Assembly (NCBI GenBank): GCA_003228125.1
Contig: QGNP01000002.1
Span: forward strand, 1 to 64,000
Direction: 5' to 3'
Origin: Chloroflexota bacterium
GTDB taxonomy: Bacteria; Chloroflexota; Dehalococcoidia; UBA2979
DNA length: 64,000 nt
In this document: one piece after another, positions 1 through 8,518 of the stretch
Numbering within the stretch: the stretch's first letter is position 1
Layout of the letters: the number at the start of each line of letters is the position of its first letter
Notes under the pieces: model-generated
Told to the model about the DNA's origin: nothing
The model's database searches: none
What the model saw: the letters and a program-made list of their open reading frames with translations, nothing else
Translations under genes and position numbers: made by a program

Positions 1-573
1 ATAACCACTCTATCAAAAAATTTTACTAAAGATTGGCAACTTTCTCCTGATGGTTCCATGATGTCTTACATAGAACAGGAAATAAGCAATGAAAAAGTCA
101 ACTACAATCTTAAAATCTACACTTTTGCAGATAATAAAATTGTTAAATTAAATATCCAAAATAATAATTTAAATTTACTTAATATTGATGCATTGACAAT
201 AGGACAATCAATCAATAATAAAGAAGGAATCCAAATTCATAATTACTTATCACCCATATGGCTTGCAGACAGTGAAGAGATTGTTTTTGGAATTGAAAAA
301 AATAATTATTTGAATCAAAATGAAATACAAATTTATAACATTAAAAATAAAAAAAATATTCAAATAAATAAGTCTCCAAAAGGAATTAATTTACCAATAT
401 CAGTAAATAAAGATAACACTCAATTTTTATTAAAAAATTTTAAAGAAGATAAAGCAGTTAACGTAATTCTAGAATCAATTTATATATACAATGTCAATTT
501 AGATGATAATAAAAAATTAATTACTGAAAAACCAATTATTTTTATAGGTTGGTGGAACAAAAATGAAAAATAA
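1..573 (+). CDS. TolB/WD40-like beta-propeller protein, 5' partial
   Basis: The frame is open from the first base of the window, so the N-terminus lies outside; about 190 codons are visible. Near the edge it reads DWQLSPDGSMMSYIE, the S-P-D-G turn typical of TolB/WD40-like propeller blades, and later pieces such as PIWLADSEEIVFGIE look like further blades. No membrane segment is seen in the visible part. The stop (571-573) lies beyond the ATG of the next gene at 563, an 11-base overlap that suggests translational coupling with the secreted lysozyme-like protein. The fold call is moderate; ligand and function are unknown. Confidence 0.6.
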   Translation: MTTLSKNFTKDWQLSPDGSMMSYIEQEISNEKVNYNLKIYTFADNKIVKLNIQNNNLNLLNIDALTIGQSINNKEGIQIHNYLSPIWLADSEEIVFGIEKNNYLNQNEIQIYNIKNKKNIQINKSPKGINLPISVNKDNTQFLLKNFKEDKAVNVILESIYIYNVNLDDNKKLITEKPIIFIGWWNKNEK

Positions 574-1888
574 ATTACTGTTAGTCATTTTTATTTTAAT
601 AGTAGTTGGGATCTCATCATTAAATAGGCCAAAAACAATGATTGCGTGTGCATTTTTAAAAAATCCACTCACTTATGAAGCTGATAAAAATAGATCTACA
701 TATTTAAATATATTAGAATACTCTGCGTCTGGAAAATTATTTGAAGATGATATATTTTTTCAACTACCAACTAGTGAAGCAGGAAATAGAACAAATAGAA
801 GAGAAATTGATGCAAAATTACCTCCTAGACTTTTAAAGTCAATTGCATGGATAGAATCAGATATGTTAATGGCAACCAGTCAAGTTGCCTATAACTCTAA
901 AGGTCCTGCTTTAGTAGCATTTGATTGTGGATATGGAATAATGCAGGTAACATCAGGGATGCAAAAACCTGATAATGGTAAACTAGTAAGCAATCAACAA
1001 GTATTAATTGGAACACATCCGAGTTATAATATTGCTGCTGGAGCAAAATTACTAGCTAATAAATGGAACCAAGCACCTCAATCTAGGCCAATTGTTGGAA
1101 TAGACACTGATTCAAATCCATCAATTTTAGAAAATTGGTATTATGCAACATGGAGTTACAATGGTTTTAGTGGACCAGGTACAAATAAATCAAATCATCC
1201 ATTAGATCCTATATTTGGTTCTTGGCCAAGACCAATCTACACTTGTGATGGCAAATATCCTAAAAATCAATTCCCTTATCAAGAACTTGTTTGGGGATGC
1301 TTGCACAATCCTCCAACAATTAAAGGAAATCAGTTATGGGATCCAGTTCAAGTATCACTGCCTAATTTATCTGATCCTGTTTATGCAGATAAACTTTCCT
1401 TAACTAATTTTGTATATCCCTATAAAAACATGGATATACAAACTCCGACACCGGTTCATTTTGCAAAAAATCCTAACAGTTTATTTTCTTCAAAGTCATT
1501 ATTACTTGGCAATCCAAAATTATTGCTTTCCAGAGATAATATCAAAATTCAAACTAACATAGGTAACAACAATGAAGACAGTAAAATAACTATCTCTAAT
1601 CTAGGAACAGGGCTATTATCTTGGAATGCTTATACTTCGTATCCTTGGATTGTCATTGAAAGTCCAGCAGGTATAGCAATAGGGAAAGATATTGAATGCG
1701 ACTTACCTGCTTGTCAAAGAGAATCAAAAATACAAATAAAAATTAATCCAACTTTATTACCTGATGCAAGAGCAATTGGTAAGATTGTTGTACAATTTCC
1801 AAATGGTAATATTGTAGACCAAGTTATTACTGTTGATGCATTCTCAGAATTTAATACTGGCATAGCAGGTATAAGTAAGATTTATTGA
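563..1888 (+). CDS. Secreted or anchored lysozyme/transglycosylase-like protein with a C-terminal BACON-like domain
   Basis: 441 residues. Residues 4-20 are hydrophobic and follow basic residues, a signal peptide or membrane anchor. The central region resembles the SLT/lysozyme fold: a candidate catalytic Glu at 98 in SIAWIESDM, then GYGIMQVT (123-130), a helix with YNIAAGAKLLANKW (155-168), and NWYYATWSYNG (191-201), matching the E / GxxQ / AxNYG-type signposts of lytic transglycosylases. Residues about 330-425 form a beta-rich domain (NLGTGLLSWNAYTSYPWI and later strands) resembling BACON/Ig-like adhesion modules. It probably cleaves or binds peptidoglycan outside the membrane, but the catalytic assignment is by motif only. 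It is coupled to the upstream propeller gene by overlap, and the following luciferase-like gene starts 11 bases after its stop. Confidence 0.6.
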   Translation: MKNKLLLVIFILIVVGISSLNRPKTMIACAFLKNPLTYEADKNRSTYLNILEYSASGKLFEDDIFFQLPTSEAGNRTNRREIDAKLPPRLLKSIAWIESDMLMATSQVAYNSKGPALVAFDCGYGIMQVTSGMQKPDNGKLVSNQQVLIGTHPSYNIAAGAKLLANKWNQAPQSRPIVGIDTDSNPSILENWYYATWSYNGFSGPGTNKSNHPLDPIFGSWPRPIYTCDGKYPKNQFPYQELVWGCLHNPPTIKGNQLWDPVQVSLPNLSDPVYADKLSLTNFVYPYKNMDIQTPTPVHFAKNPNSLFSSKSLLLGNPKLLLSRDNIKIQTNIGNNNEDSKITISNLGTGLLSWNAYTSYPWIVIESPAGIAIGKDIECDLPACQRESKIQIKINPTLLPDARAIGKIVVQFPNGNIVDQVITVDAFSEFNTGIAGISKIY

Positions 1889-1899
1889 AAGAAGGAAAA

Positions 1900-2955
1900 A
1901 TGAGATTAGGAATATTGACTGGAATGGTTTCAACTGAAAAAAAAGCTCTAGCAACCTCTATGCCTGGTACAAGAAGTGACGTAGTCATTTCAGAAAATTG
2001 GCAAACCTCTATGGAAAAAATAAAGATAGCTGAAGATCTTGGCTACGAATGCGTTGTTGTCCCTGAATCTTGGCAATTATCTGCAATTCCATGGCTTTCA
2101 CTAATTGCTGAACATACGAATAAAATACAAATAGGAACATCAATCATTAATTCATTTTCTCGATCACCTGCTGCTCTTGCACAAGATTATGCAACTTTAG
2201 AAATAATTTCAGAAGGAAGAATGATTCTAGGTATTGGTAGTTCAAGTGCTGCAGTAGTAGAAAATTATCATGGTATCCCTTTTAAAAAACCTCTGAGGCG
2301 ATTAAAAGAATATACTGAAATTTTCAATATACTGATAAGTGGAGAAAAACTTTTCTATGAAGGTGAAATTTACAATCTTACTCAAGGATTCTCATTAAGA
2401 TATGACAGGCCACGTGATCATGTTCCAGTTTGGATTGCTTCATTAACACCAAAGTCACTAGAACAATCTGGTGAAATTGCAGATGGCATTATGCCAGTGC
2501 ATTGGCCAAGCACAAGAATGAATGAATTAAGACAGCAATTAGATATTGGAGCTAAAAAAATTAATAGGGATGTTAATGAAGTTACAATAGCTCCACATAG
2601 TCATTTATTTATTCTGGATGGCAATAACGATAATGAAATTTGGGATGAAGCTAGAAGACCATTGGAGATGTACATTAATAGAATGGGTAATTTCTACCAT
2701 GAAATGATGGCTCGAACAGGATGGGAAAAAGAAGTAAGAGCTTCGCAAGATGCTTTTGCTAAAAAGGACAAAGATAAAGCTGTCCAAGCAATATCTAATG
2801 AAATGGTAGAAGAGATTCAAGTCATTGGTACAATTGAACAAATCAGAGAAAAGCTACAACAACGTTCTGATAACGGCGCTGACTTACAAATTATCTATAT
2901 GCCAAAGGGCGATCCTAAGATTGCAGGTAGATTATTAGAGAAATTAATCTCATAG
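1900..2955 (+). CDS. LLM-class flavin-dependent oxidoreductase (luciferase-like, possibly F420-dependent)
   Basis: 351 residues from the ATG at 1900, chosen because GAAGGA lies six bases upstream; an in-frame TTG at 1885 would overlap the previous gene. The protein has the single-domain luciferase-like TIM-barrel layout: an N-terminal LGILTG strand, EDLGYECVVVPESW, TNKIQIGTSIINSFSRSPA, SEGRMILGIGSSS, and a late DRPRDHVPVWIASLTPKSLE strand. This family (bacterial luciferase, F420-dependent dehydrogenases, FMN monooxygenases) oxidises or reduces small molecules with FMN or F420. The substrate cannot be told from sequence, and I cannot decide between FMN and F420. It ends three bases before the convergent MaoC gene. 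Confidence 0.85.
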   Translation: MRLGILTGMVSTEKKALATSMPGTRSDVVISENWQTSMEKIKIAEDLGYECVVVPESWQLSAIPWLSLIAEHTNKIQIGTSIINSFSRSPAALAQDYATLEIISEGRMILGIGSSSAAVVENYHGIPFKKPLRRLKEYTEIFNILISGEKLFYEGEIYNLTQGFSLRYDRPRDHVPVWIASLTPKSLEQSGEIADGIMPVHWPSTRMNELRQQLDIGAKKINRDVNEVTIAPHSHLFILDGNNDNEIWDEARRPLEMYINRMGNFYHEMMARTGWEKEVRASQDAFAKKDKDKAVQAISNEMVEEIQVIGTIEQIREKLQQRSDNGADLQIIYMPKGDPKIAGRLLEKLIS

Positions 2956-2958
2956 AAT

Positions 2959-3384
2959 TTAATTAGGAAATTTAATTAATGCAGTGCCTGGCGTTGTTGA
3001 AATACGATCTTGCCTATAAACATCGACACTTAGCTTAAGCATATTCTCATTATCTGTATTAACAAATTTTTCAGTTACAATAAGTTCAGCTGACAATTCA
3101 TCGTCTTTTTGATTTATTGCTGTATACCTACATAAAAGTTCCTTGACTTCAATCTCATCTCCAAGCCAATCACGTATAGCATTATGTAAATAAGAAAACC
3201 TCATGTGTCCCATACCAAATGCACCCTCTGAATTTTCTGCTTTTATTGCGACTTGATCATCCATATGAACTAAATAAAATTCGTCATTTGCTGCAGCAAA
3301 ACGATTCCATTCCATAAAGCTTGTTTTACGTTTCCAGATTGGTGATTTATCTCCAATAGTTAACTCACTATAGTTTATAGTCAT
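2959..3384 (-). CDS. MaoC-like (hotdog) dehydratase subunit
   Basis: 141 residues, a single-hotdog-length protein. The segment NRFAAANDEFYLVHMDD (27-43) corresponds to the MaoC/R-hydratase motif around the catalytic Asp and the following helix, though the canonical D-x4-H spacing is not clean. It lies two bases downstream of the FAS1-like N-type MaoC gene (3387-3875) on the same strand, so the two probably form a heterodimeric enoyl-CoA (or fatty-acyl) hydratase, as known for split MaoC systems in Actinobacteria. Which of the two carries the catalytic residues is uncertain. Confidence 0.75.
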   Translation of the reverse strand: MTINYSELTIGDKSPIWKRKTSFMEWNRFAAANDEFYLVHMDDQVAIKAENSEGAFGMGHMRFSYLHNAIRDWLGDEIEVKELLCRYTAINQKDDELSAELIVTEKFVNTDNENMLKLSVDVYRQDRISTTPGTALIKFPN

Positions 3385-3386
3385 AA

Positions 3387-3875
3387 TTAATATCTCACTC
3401 CTGTAGAAAACCTAGAACGAACAAATTGATTTTCTTGATTATTCCATTGAGATTCATTAATTACAAATAATGTTTTACCCAGTCTAGTTTTAGTCAACTT
3501 ATATTCACTAACTCGACTACGCTCAGAAATAATATCACCAACATATATTTGCTCACCATATATATCTCTAGTTCCACCAGCCATACTTCTTAGATTTGGA
3601 ATCAACCCAATATCAAGGCCTCCATTTAAATCATCTGACTGCACTGGCCAAGCAAAAGGATTAAACTCCCGAGGTGCAATAATTTTTCCCCATTTTGATT
3701 TATTGGCATGTTCTTCATCAACAAAAATTTTTGGTGGTGATTCTGGCCAATTTACTCCTATTGCCCAGCGTCTAATATCAGAAAAGTCTACAGCAAATGA
3801 TTTTCGTTCACGATACCATTTACCAGAAGCATTCTCCAAAGCTTTCATAGCTAACTCAAAGTCATCTTTATTCAT
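3387..3875 (-). CDS. MaoC N-type (FAS1-like) dehydratase subunit
   Basis: 162 residues with the layout of N-terminal MaoC/FAS1-like dehydratase domains: an initial region ending in ESPPKIFVDEEHA, then IIAPREFNPFAWP, the glycine-rich GGLDIGLIPNLRSMAGG, the strand IYVGDIISERSRVSEY, and a final conserved strand KTLFVINESQWNNQENQFV. Its partner MaoC gene follows two bases later. The paralogous pair at 6240-7197 has the same order. A role in hydration of an enoyl-CoA is inferred from family and from the neighbouring crotonase gene. Confidence 0.8.
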   Translation of the reverse strand: MNKDDFELAMKALENASGKWYRERKSFAVDFSDIRRWAIGVNWPESPPKIFVDEEHANKSKWGKIIAPREFNPFAWPVQSDDLNGGLDIGLIPNLRSMAGGTRDIYGEQIYVGDIISERSRVSEYKLTKTRLGKTLFVINESQWNNQENQFVRSRFSTGVRY

Positions 3876-3929
3876 TTTTTTTCTCTTTAAATAAAATCCT
3901 ATGCTATATTAATATTCTATCATAGAAAG

Positions 3930-4766
3930 ATGAGCATTATGAAGTTTGAAACTATATCAGTTGAAAAACACGATCGTGTTCTTTTAGTCTCTTGGAATAG
4001 ACCAAGCAAACTAAATGCTTTTAATGGTCTATTTTTTAAAGAATGGGTTGATCTGTTAGAGGCTGTTAATAAAGATACTTCAATTGGTGCAATAGTATGC
4101 ACAGGAAAAGGAAAAGCGTTCAGTTCAGGAGCTGATATCAATGATTTTGCAGCTGCATCAAAAGGCAATAATGAAGTTAAAGAGTTTTGGGAAAGATATC
4201 AACCAATAGCTTTTGAAGCAAAAAGAATGGTAGCAAGCAAACCAATTATTGGTGCTATAAATGGTTTAGCTCTAGGGGCAGGACTCACTTGTACATTTTG
4301 GTTTGATTTCAATATTGCATCAACGGAAGCTAAATTTTCAATGCGATTTTCTAAGCTAGGTTTAACCCCAGAATTGGATAGTTCTTGGTTGCTACCAAAA
4401 ATTATTGGTCTACAAAATGCTAAAAAAATGATGTTAACTGGAGACATGTATACAGCAAAAGAGGCATTAGGACTTGGATTGATTGTCGAGATATACGAAC
4501 CAGATAAACTTGTTGAATCTGCGATCAAAATTGCTAGTAAAGTTGCAGAAAACCCTAATGATACTTTAAAAATAATAAAAAAAATGACTTTTCAAGACAT
4601 GACTACGAATAATATTGAAGAAATTGCAACAAGATCTATAGATAATTTTGCTCATGCTCGAAAATCCATAGAGCATAAAGAAGCGTTGCTTGCATTGCGA
4701 GACAAGAGAAAACCTCAATTTCATAATCAAAAGCATATGGATGCTTTAAAAAATTATAAGAAATAA
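3930..4766 (+). CDS. Enoyl-CoA hydratase/isomerase (crotonase family)
   Basis: 278 residues. Crotonase signposts are clear: WNRPSKLNAFN near the N-terminus, the oxyanion-hole segment GKAFSSGADINDF, INGLALGAGLTCTFWFDFNIA, and KLGLTPELDSSWLLPKIIG, which resembles the PaaG/isomerase type (LxPxxGxxxLLPRLxG). The enzyme should hydrate or isomerise the double bond of an acyl-CoA in the cytoplasm. A second in-frame ATG at 3939 is equally plausible and has better spacing from AGAAAG at 3924-3929. The gene diverges from the MaoC pair across a 54-base gap that must contain both promoters. Substrate not predictable. Confidence 0.88.
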   Translation: MSIMKFETISVEKHDRVLLVSWNRPSKLNAFNGLFFKEWVDLLEAVNKDTSIGAIVCTGKGKAFSSGADINDFAAASKGNNEVKEFWERYQPIAFEAKRMVASKPIIGAINGLALGAGLTCTFWFDFNIASTEAKFSMRFSKLGLTPELDSSWLLPKIIGLQNAKKMMLTGDMYTAKEALGLGLIVEIYEPDKLVESAIKIASKVAENPNDTLKIIKKMTFQDMTTNNIEEIATRSIDNFAHARKSIEHKEALLALRDKRKPQFHNQKHMDALKNYKK

Positions 4767-4774
4767 TTATATCA

Positions 4775-6235
4775 ATGAATGAAAAACATAAACTTTGTCC
4801 AAAATGCAATACTGAAGCTAAGGCATCAGCGCTACTTTGCAGAAAATGCTTATTTAATTTACGAGATGAACCAGCGATAATCAAAATATTTGATAAAACA
4901 AAAAATGACTTTATTAGTACAGACACTAGGTTATCAATACAATCTAACTATCTAAAAAGGAAATCTATAAGCATTTCATTAATTACAATTTATTTAATAA
5001 TTTTTTTCCTAGGGAATATAATTTATATAACTAACTACAGAACTGTTCCTGAATTAGCTCAAAGTTCTAAAAAAATACAATTGTCAACAAGCACTAATGC
5101 ATGGCCAACTGAATTTGGCAATGCAAATGGAATAAGAAATTATAATAAAGAATTCAATATCTATAAAAATTTTGCATGGGAATATAATTTTAATTCAACA
5201 GATTTTTTTGATCTTCGGGGTTTATCAAATAATATTATTGCTCATAAAAATTTTATTATCTTTTCGCTCGTAAATGGTGAATTAGTAGTCTTATCTAAAG
5301 AAAAAGGTGAATTAATTTGGTCCATGAATATTTCTGGATTATTAGACAGTACTCCAGTAATTATAAAAGATGCTTTATTTTTTTCCCAAAGAAATGGCAA
5401 AATAACTTCTATTGAAATATCCACTGGAAAAATCATCTGGCAAACATCTACAAAAGATGTTTTTTTAACAGGACTAGATCTTTTTGATGGAATTCTATAT
5501 GCAAACTCTTTATATTCTCTATATCTTTTTGATGCAAATACTGGTCAAAAAATATGGTCAAAAAAAATACAAAATATAAATACATATCCAAGCACATCAC
5601 CAACTGCAAAAAATGAAATTTTAGTAATAAACACGCCAAATGCCGCCTTGCATCTTAATAGAAAAACTGGAGAATTACTGCATACTCATAGGACAAGTTG
5701 GCTTGAACATTCTTATATTGAAAATAGAACTATGTTTTTATTTAGTAAAAATGAGATTGCTTCAATTGATCAAAGTGCAAGAGGTTATTGGTGGGATAAA
5801 GTCCCAGGACTTAGGTGGACTTGGGGTCAATTCACTCTTTGGGGAATGGCTCCAGCAATACCTCGAGATGATAACAATTGGATTTTTTATGTTGGTAAAG
5901 GAAATTATAGACGGAATGTGATTCAAATGAAATTACCAGCTTTAGATGATAATTATATATTCACTAGTTATATTGATGGATCAATAAAAGCTATAAATAA
6001 ACAAAATGGAACTTTAATATGGGAAAAACAATACCAAGGCAATATAACTGACCCATTAATTACTAAATCAGGTTTACTGATTGGCAATGAACAGGATTTA
6101 ATCTTGCTTAATTTAAAAAATGGCAATGAAATAAGTAAGGTGAATTTAAATAAAGGCGTGATAAATCAGTTCATTATTGCAAATGAAGAAATTGTTGCTG
6201 AAATAAATAGTGAGAAAATTATTTTATTAAATTAA
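4775..6235 (+). CDS. Zinc-ribbon / single-TM / PQQ-like beta-propeller protein
   Basis: 486 residues in three parts. Residues 8-25 hold a four-Cys zinc ribbon (CPKC at 8-11, CRKC at 22-25). Residues about 64-86 are a single membrane span. From about 100 on, repeated strands of the form ISTGKIIWQTS, DANTGQKIWSK and NKQNGTLIWEKQ are typical PQQ/BamB-like propeller blades (DxxTGxxxW). The topology suggests a cytoplasmic zinc ribbon and an external propeller. No PQQ-enzyme active-site residues are evident, so it is more likely a scaffold or binding protein than a dehydrogenase. It starts eight bases after the crotonase stop and may share its transcript. Function unknown. Confidence 0.7.
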   Translation: MNEKHKLCPKCNTEAKASALLCRKCLFNLRDEPAIIKIFDKTKNDFISTDTRLSIQSNYLKRKSISISLITIYLIIFFLGNIIYITNYRTVPELAQSSKKIQLSTSTNAWPTEFGNANGIRNYNKEFNIYKNFAWEYNFNSTDFFDLRGLSNNIIAHKNFIIFSLVNGELVVLSKEKGELIWSMNISGLLDSTPVIIKDALFFSQRNGKITSIEISTGKIIWQTSTKDVFLTGLDLFDGILYANSLYSLYLFDANTGQKIWSKKIQNINTYPSTSPTAKNEILVINTPNAALHLNRKTGELLHTHRTSWLEHSYIENRTMFLFSKNEIASIDQSARGYWWDKVPGLRWTWGQFTLWGMAPAIPRDDNNWIFYVGKGNYRRNVIQMKLPALDDNYIFTSYIDGSIKAINKQNGTLIWEKQYQGNITDPLITKSGLLIGNEQDLILLNLKNGNEISKVNLNKGVINQFIIANEEIVAEINSEKIILLN

Positions 6236-6239
6236 ATAA

Positions 6240-6659
6240 CTAAAAATTAACTATTATTGCATTGCCTTTTATTACAATTTTTTCATTCTGATTTAATGTA
6301 TGAATATTAATTTTCACAAATTTTTTATTTTCAATGGTTTCTACTGAATCAATTACTAAGGTTGTAGTCAGAGTATCGCCTGGGAATATAATGTTCTGAA
6401 ACCTAACTCCATATTTCTTAATATTGACACTTCCAAATAAACTAGAAATAGCCTTTCCAGTTAATGCCATACCAAGCATCCCATGTGCAAATGTTGATGG
6501 ATAACCAGCAATTTCTGTAGCAAACAATTCATCGGTATGCAATGGGTTAAAGTCACCAGAAACACCAGCGTACTGTACAATTTGTGTTCTAGACAAGTTC
6601 TCAACGACTACTTGAGAAAAAGATTGTCCAATTTGAATATTGTTAATATCTATATTCAT
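6240..6659 (-). CDS. MaoC-family (R)-specific enoyl-CoA hydratase subunit
   Basis: 139 residues with the full R-hydratase motif: YAGVSGDFNPLHTD at residues 30-43 with the catalytic Asp36 and His41 in D-x4-H spacing, followed by AGYPSTFAHGMLGMAL. Known MaoC/PhaJ enzymes hydrate trans-2-enoyl-CoA to (R)-3-hydroxyacyl-CoA. The ATG at 6659-6657 overlaps a TGA at 6658-6656 that ends the upstream N-type MaoC gene once its frameshift is corrected (ATGA overlap), the usual coupled arrangement for a heterodimer. Ends four bases from the convergent propeller gene. Confidence 0.88.
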   Translation of the reverse strand: MNIDINNIQIGQSFSQVVVENLSRTQIVQYAGVSGDFNPLHTDELFATEIAGYPSTFAHGMLGMALTGKAISSLFGSVNIKKYGVRFQNIIFPGDTLTTTLVIDSVETIENKKFVKINIHTLNQNEKIVIKGNAIIVNF

Positions 6660-7197
6660 TTATTAGATTCACTAGCTTTATTTTCAACAACTTTTTCTGT
6701 AATAACAGTAACTTTTTTAGCTGTTACAACAAGTACATTTTCTTGATTATAAAATGAATAATGTTTTCTGTAAAAATTAATTTACCACCTTTTTTTCCTT
6801 CGCGTTGCCAAGATTTATTTTCTCCTTTTTCCCACCTAATAATATCACCAGCATAAATAAGTGAGTGGTATTCATAATGCTGCTCTGCATGTAATCCAGT
6901 GCCTTTACGCGAACTCATTTTTTTTACATTTTTTTCATTGGAACTAATTTTTTCAGCTTTTTTTCTAGGAGTACCTGGCCATTGTTTATCTGGATTAGGA
7001 CGTAATTTATAATTAGGATCAAATTGCTGATGGGTTTCTATAAAAGTTAAAGGGGCAATAATATTTTTATAGCCTTTTTTTTTAGCATATTCAACATCAA
7101 CATACAAAGGATTATTGTCATCAATAGAACGTGCAAAAAAAAGTATTTGACTTGCGTCAATCTGAAATTTATTATTTATTATCATATAATTTACCAT
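6656..7197 (-). CDS. MaoC N-type (FAS1-like) dehydratase subunit with an apparent 1-base frameshift
   Basis: The frame from 7197 encodes an N-type MaoC protein (SIDDNNPLYVDVEYAKKKGY, IIAPLTFIE, then a basic linker and AEQHYEYHSLIYAGDIIRW) but runs into an unrelated tail and stops at 6724. If one A is added to the A-run complementary to 6762-6765, the protein instead continues as TEKHYSFYNQENVLVVTAKK, exactly the conserved last strand of this family (compare NESQWNNQENQFV in the paralogue at 3387-3875), and ends in a TGA at 6658-6656 that overlaps the start of the partner MaoC gene. The corrected gene is 180 codons. This is either a sequencing or assembly indel in a homopolymer, a recent mutation, or slippage. 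The start could also be the ATG at 7185. Confidence 0.75.
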
Positions 7198-7251
7198 TTT
7201 TAATATAATGTAAAGATATCAGAAGCACCAACTAATTGCGATACCTCATAA

Positions 7252-8418
7252 CTAAGATACATTCAATAATTTCAACGTCTTATCAGCTATGGCCAAGCTA
7301 GCAGTAAGCCCAGGTGACTCTATACCACCTAGATGCACATAACCATTATGAACCCAAATTAAAAAGTCTGAATATTCCTCATTTAAAACATTTATTTTAG
7401 TTCTGTAGCCCACATGAGAAGGAACAAGATCGTCTATTTTAAGATCTGGAAAAAATTCTTTACCAGCATTAAAAAAATTCATTAATTTATTATCTGAATT
7501 TTGATAATCAAACGAAAAAGATGATCTTTGTTTAATCCATTCTGTATCAGGCCCTAGTCTAATAATTCCATCAAGTGTTTTAGTAAGGTGAATGCCTAAT
7601 CCGCCTACTTTATCTATGTAATTTTGCATTAATTTTTGATTCTTTGGCACTGGGTAAATTAAATGATGCACAGCATTATTAATTTTAGAATTAATAATGT
7701 CAAAATATACTCCTTTATTAATACGTTGTTCAAATACTGGAAAATTATTATTGCTTCCATCTAAAGGATATCCTAACATTCTAGTAATATTTGGAGATCC
7801 ATGCCCAGCAGCATTAATAACTATATCAGCTGTAAATTCAGTCGCTGAACCATCATCGTCTATAACACCCAATTTAAAAAATTTTGAATTTCTATTCAAT
7901 TCTTGCAAGTTATTATTGAAGCCAAAATTAACACCATTATTTTTAGCAACAAATTCTAGTGATTTTAAAAAACCGACTGAATCAATAATTCCTGTATTAC
8001 TTGATAAAAAGCCTGCAGCTATATTTACAGATGGCTCTAATTTTCTTAATTCATTCTTTGAAATTCTCCTGACGTTTGCTCCTGACTTACTGGCTAATTC
8101 CCATGCATTTTCAAAAGTTTCACTCTCATTATCATGCAAAGAAACGACTAATTTACCTATTTTATTATAATGGACACCATATTTTTCGCACCAATCATAG
8201 ATCATTGCATTGCCATTTAAGCAAAGTTTATGTTTTAGAGAATCTATTTTATAATAAATTCCTGCATGAATTACTTCACTATTATGCGTAGAAGACTCAA
8301 GTCCATACGTTCTATTCTTTTCTATAATAATCACTGAAAATTTCTTAGGAATTTTTGCTGCTATTGAAAGACCAATAACACCAGCCCCAATAATTGCTAT
8401 ATCAAAATCAGATTGCAT
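7252..8418 (-). CDS. lhgO: L-2-hydroxyglutarate oxidase-type FAD-dependent oxidoreductase
   Basis: 388 residues of the DAO superfamily. The FAD-binding dinucleotide motif IIGAGVIGLS is at residues 9-18, followed by the LhgO/L2HGDH hallmark STHNSEVIHAGIYY and KHKLCLNGNAM. The C-terminus contains GYVHLGGIESPGLTASLAIA, the late FAD-contact motif of the family. These enzymes oxidise L-2-hydroxyglutarate to 2-oxoglutarate and pass electrons to oxygen or quinone. The match in length and motifs is strong, but a related 2-hydroxyacid substrate cannot be excluded. Transcribed divergently from the acyl-CoA ligase at 8519 across a 100-base gap. Confidence 0.82.
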   Translation of the reverse strand: MQSDFDIAIIGAGVIGLSIAAKIPKKFSVIIIEKNRTYGLESSTHNSEVIHAGIYYKIDSLKHKLCLNGNAMIYDWCEKYGVHYNKIGKLVVSLHDNESETFENAWELASKSGANVRRISKNELRKLEPSVNIAAGFLSSNTGIIDSVGFLKSLEFVAKNNGVNFGFNNNLQELNRNSKFFKLGVIDDDGSATEFTADIVINAAGHGSPNITRMLGYPLDGSNNNFPVFEQRINKGVYFDIINSKINNAVHHLIYPVPKNQKLMQNYIDKVGGLGIHLTKTLDGIIRLGPDTEWIKQRSSFSFDYQNSDNKLMNFFNAGKEFFPDLKIDDLVPSHVGYRTKINVLNEEYSDFLIWVHNGYVHLGGIESPGLTASLAIADKTLKLLNVS

Positions 8419-8518
8419 ATTTACATCGCTTTTTTTATTTTCTATAGTTGATTATATGATTGATTTAATGCTGAATTATAGTTAAGTATATAAATATAGA
8501 AAAAATTAAAATAATAAA

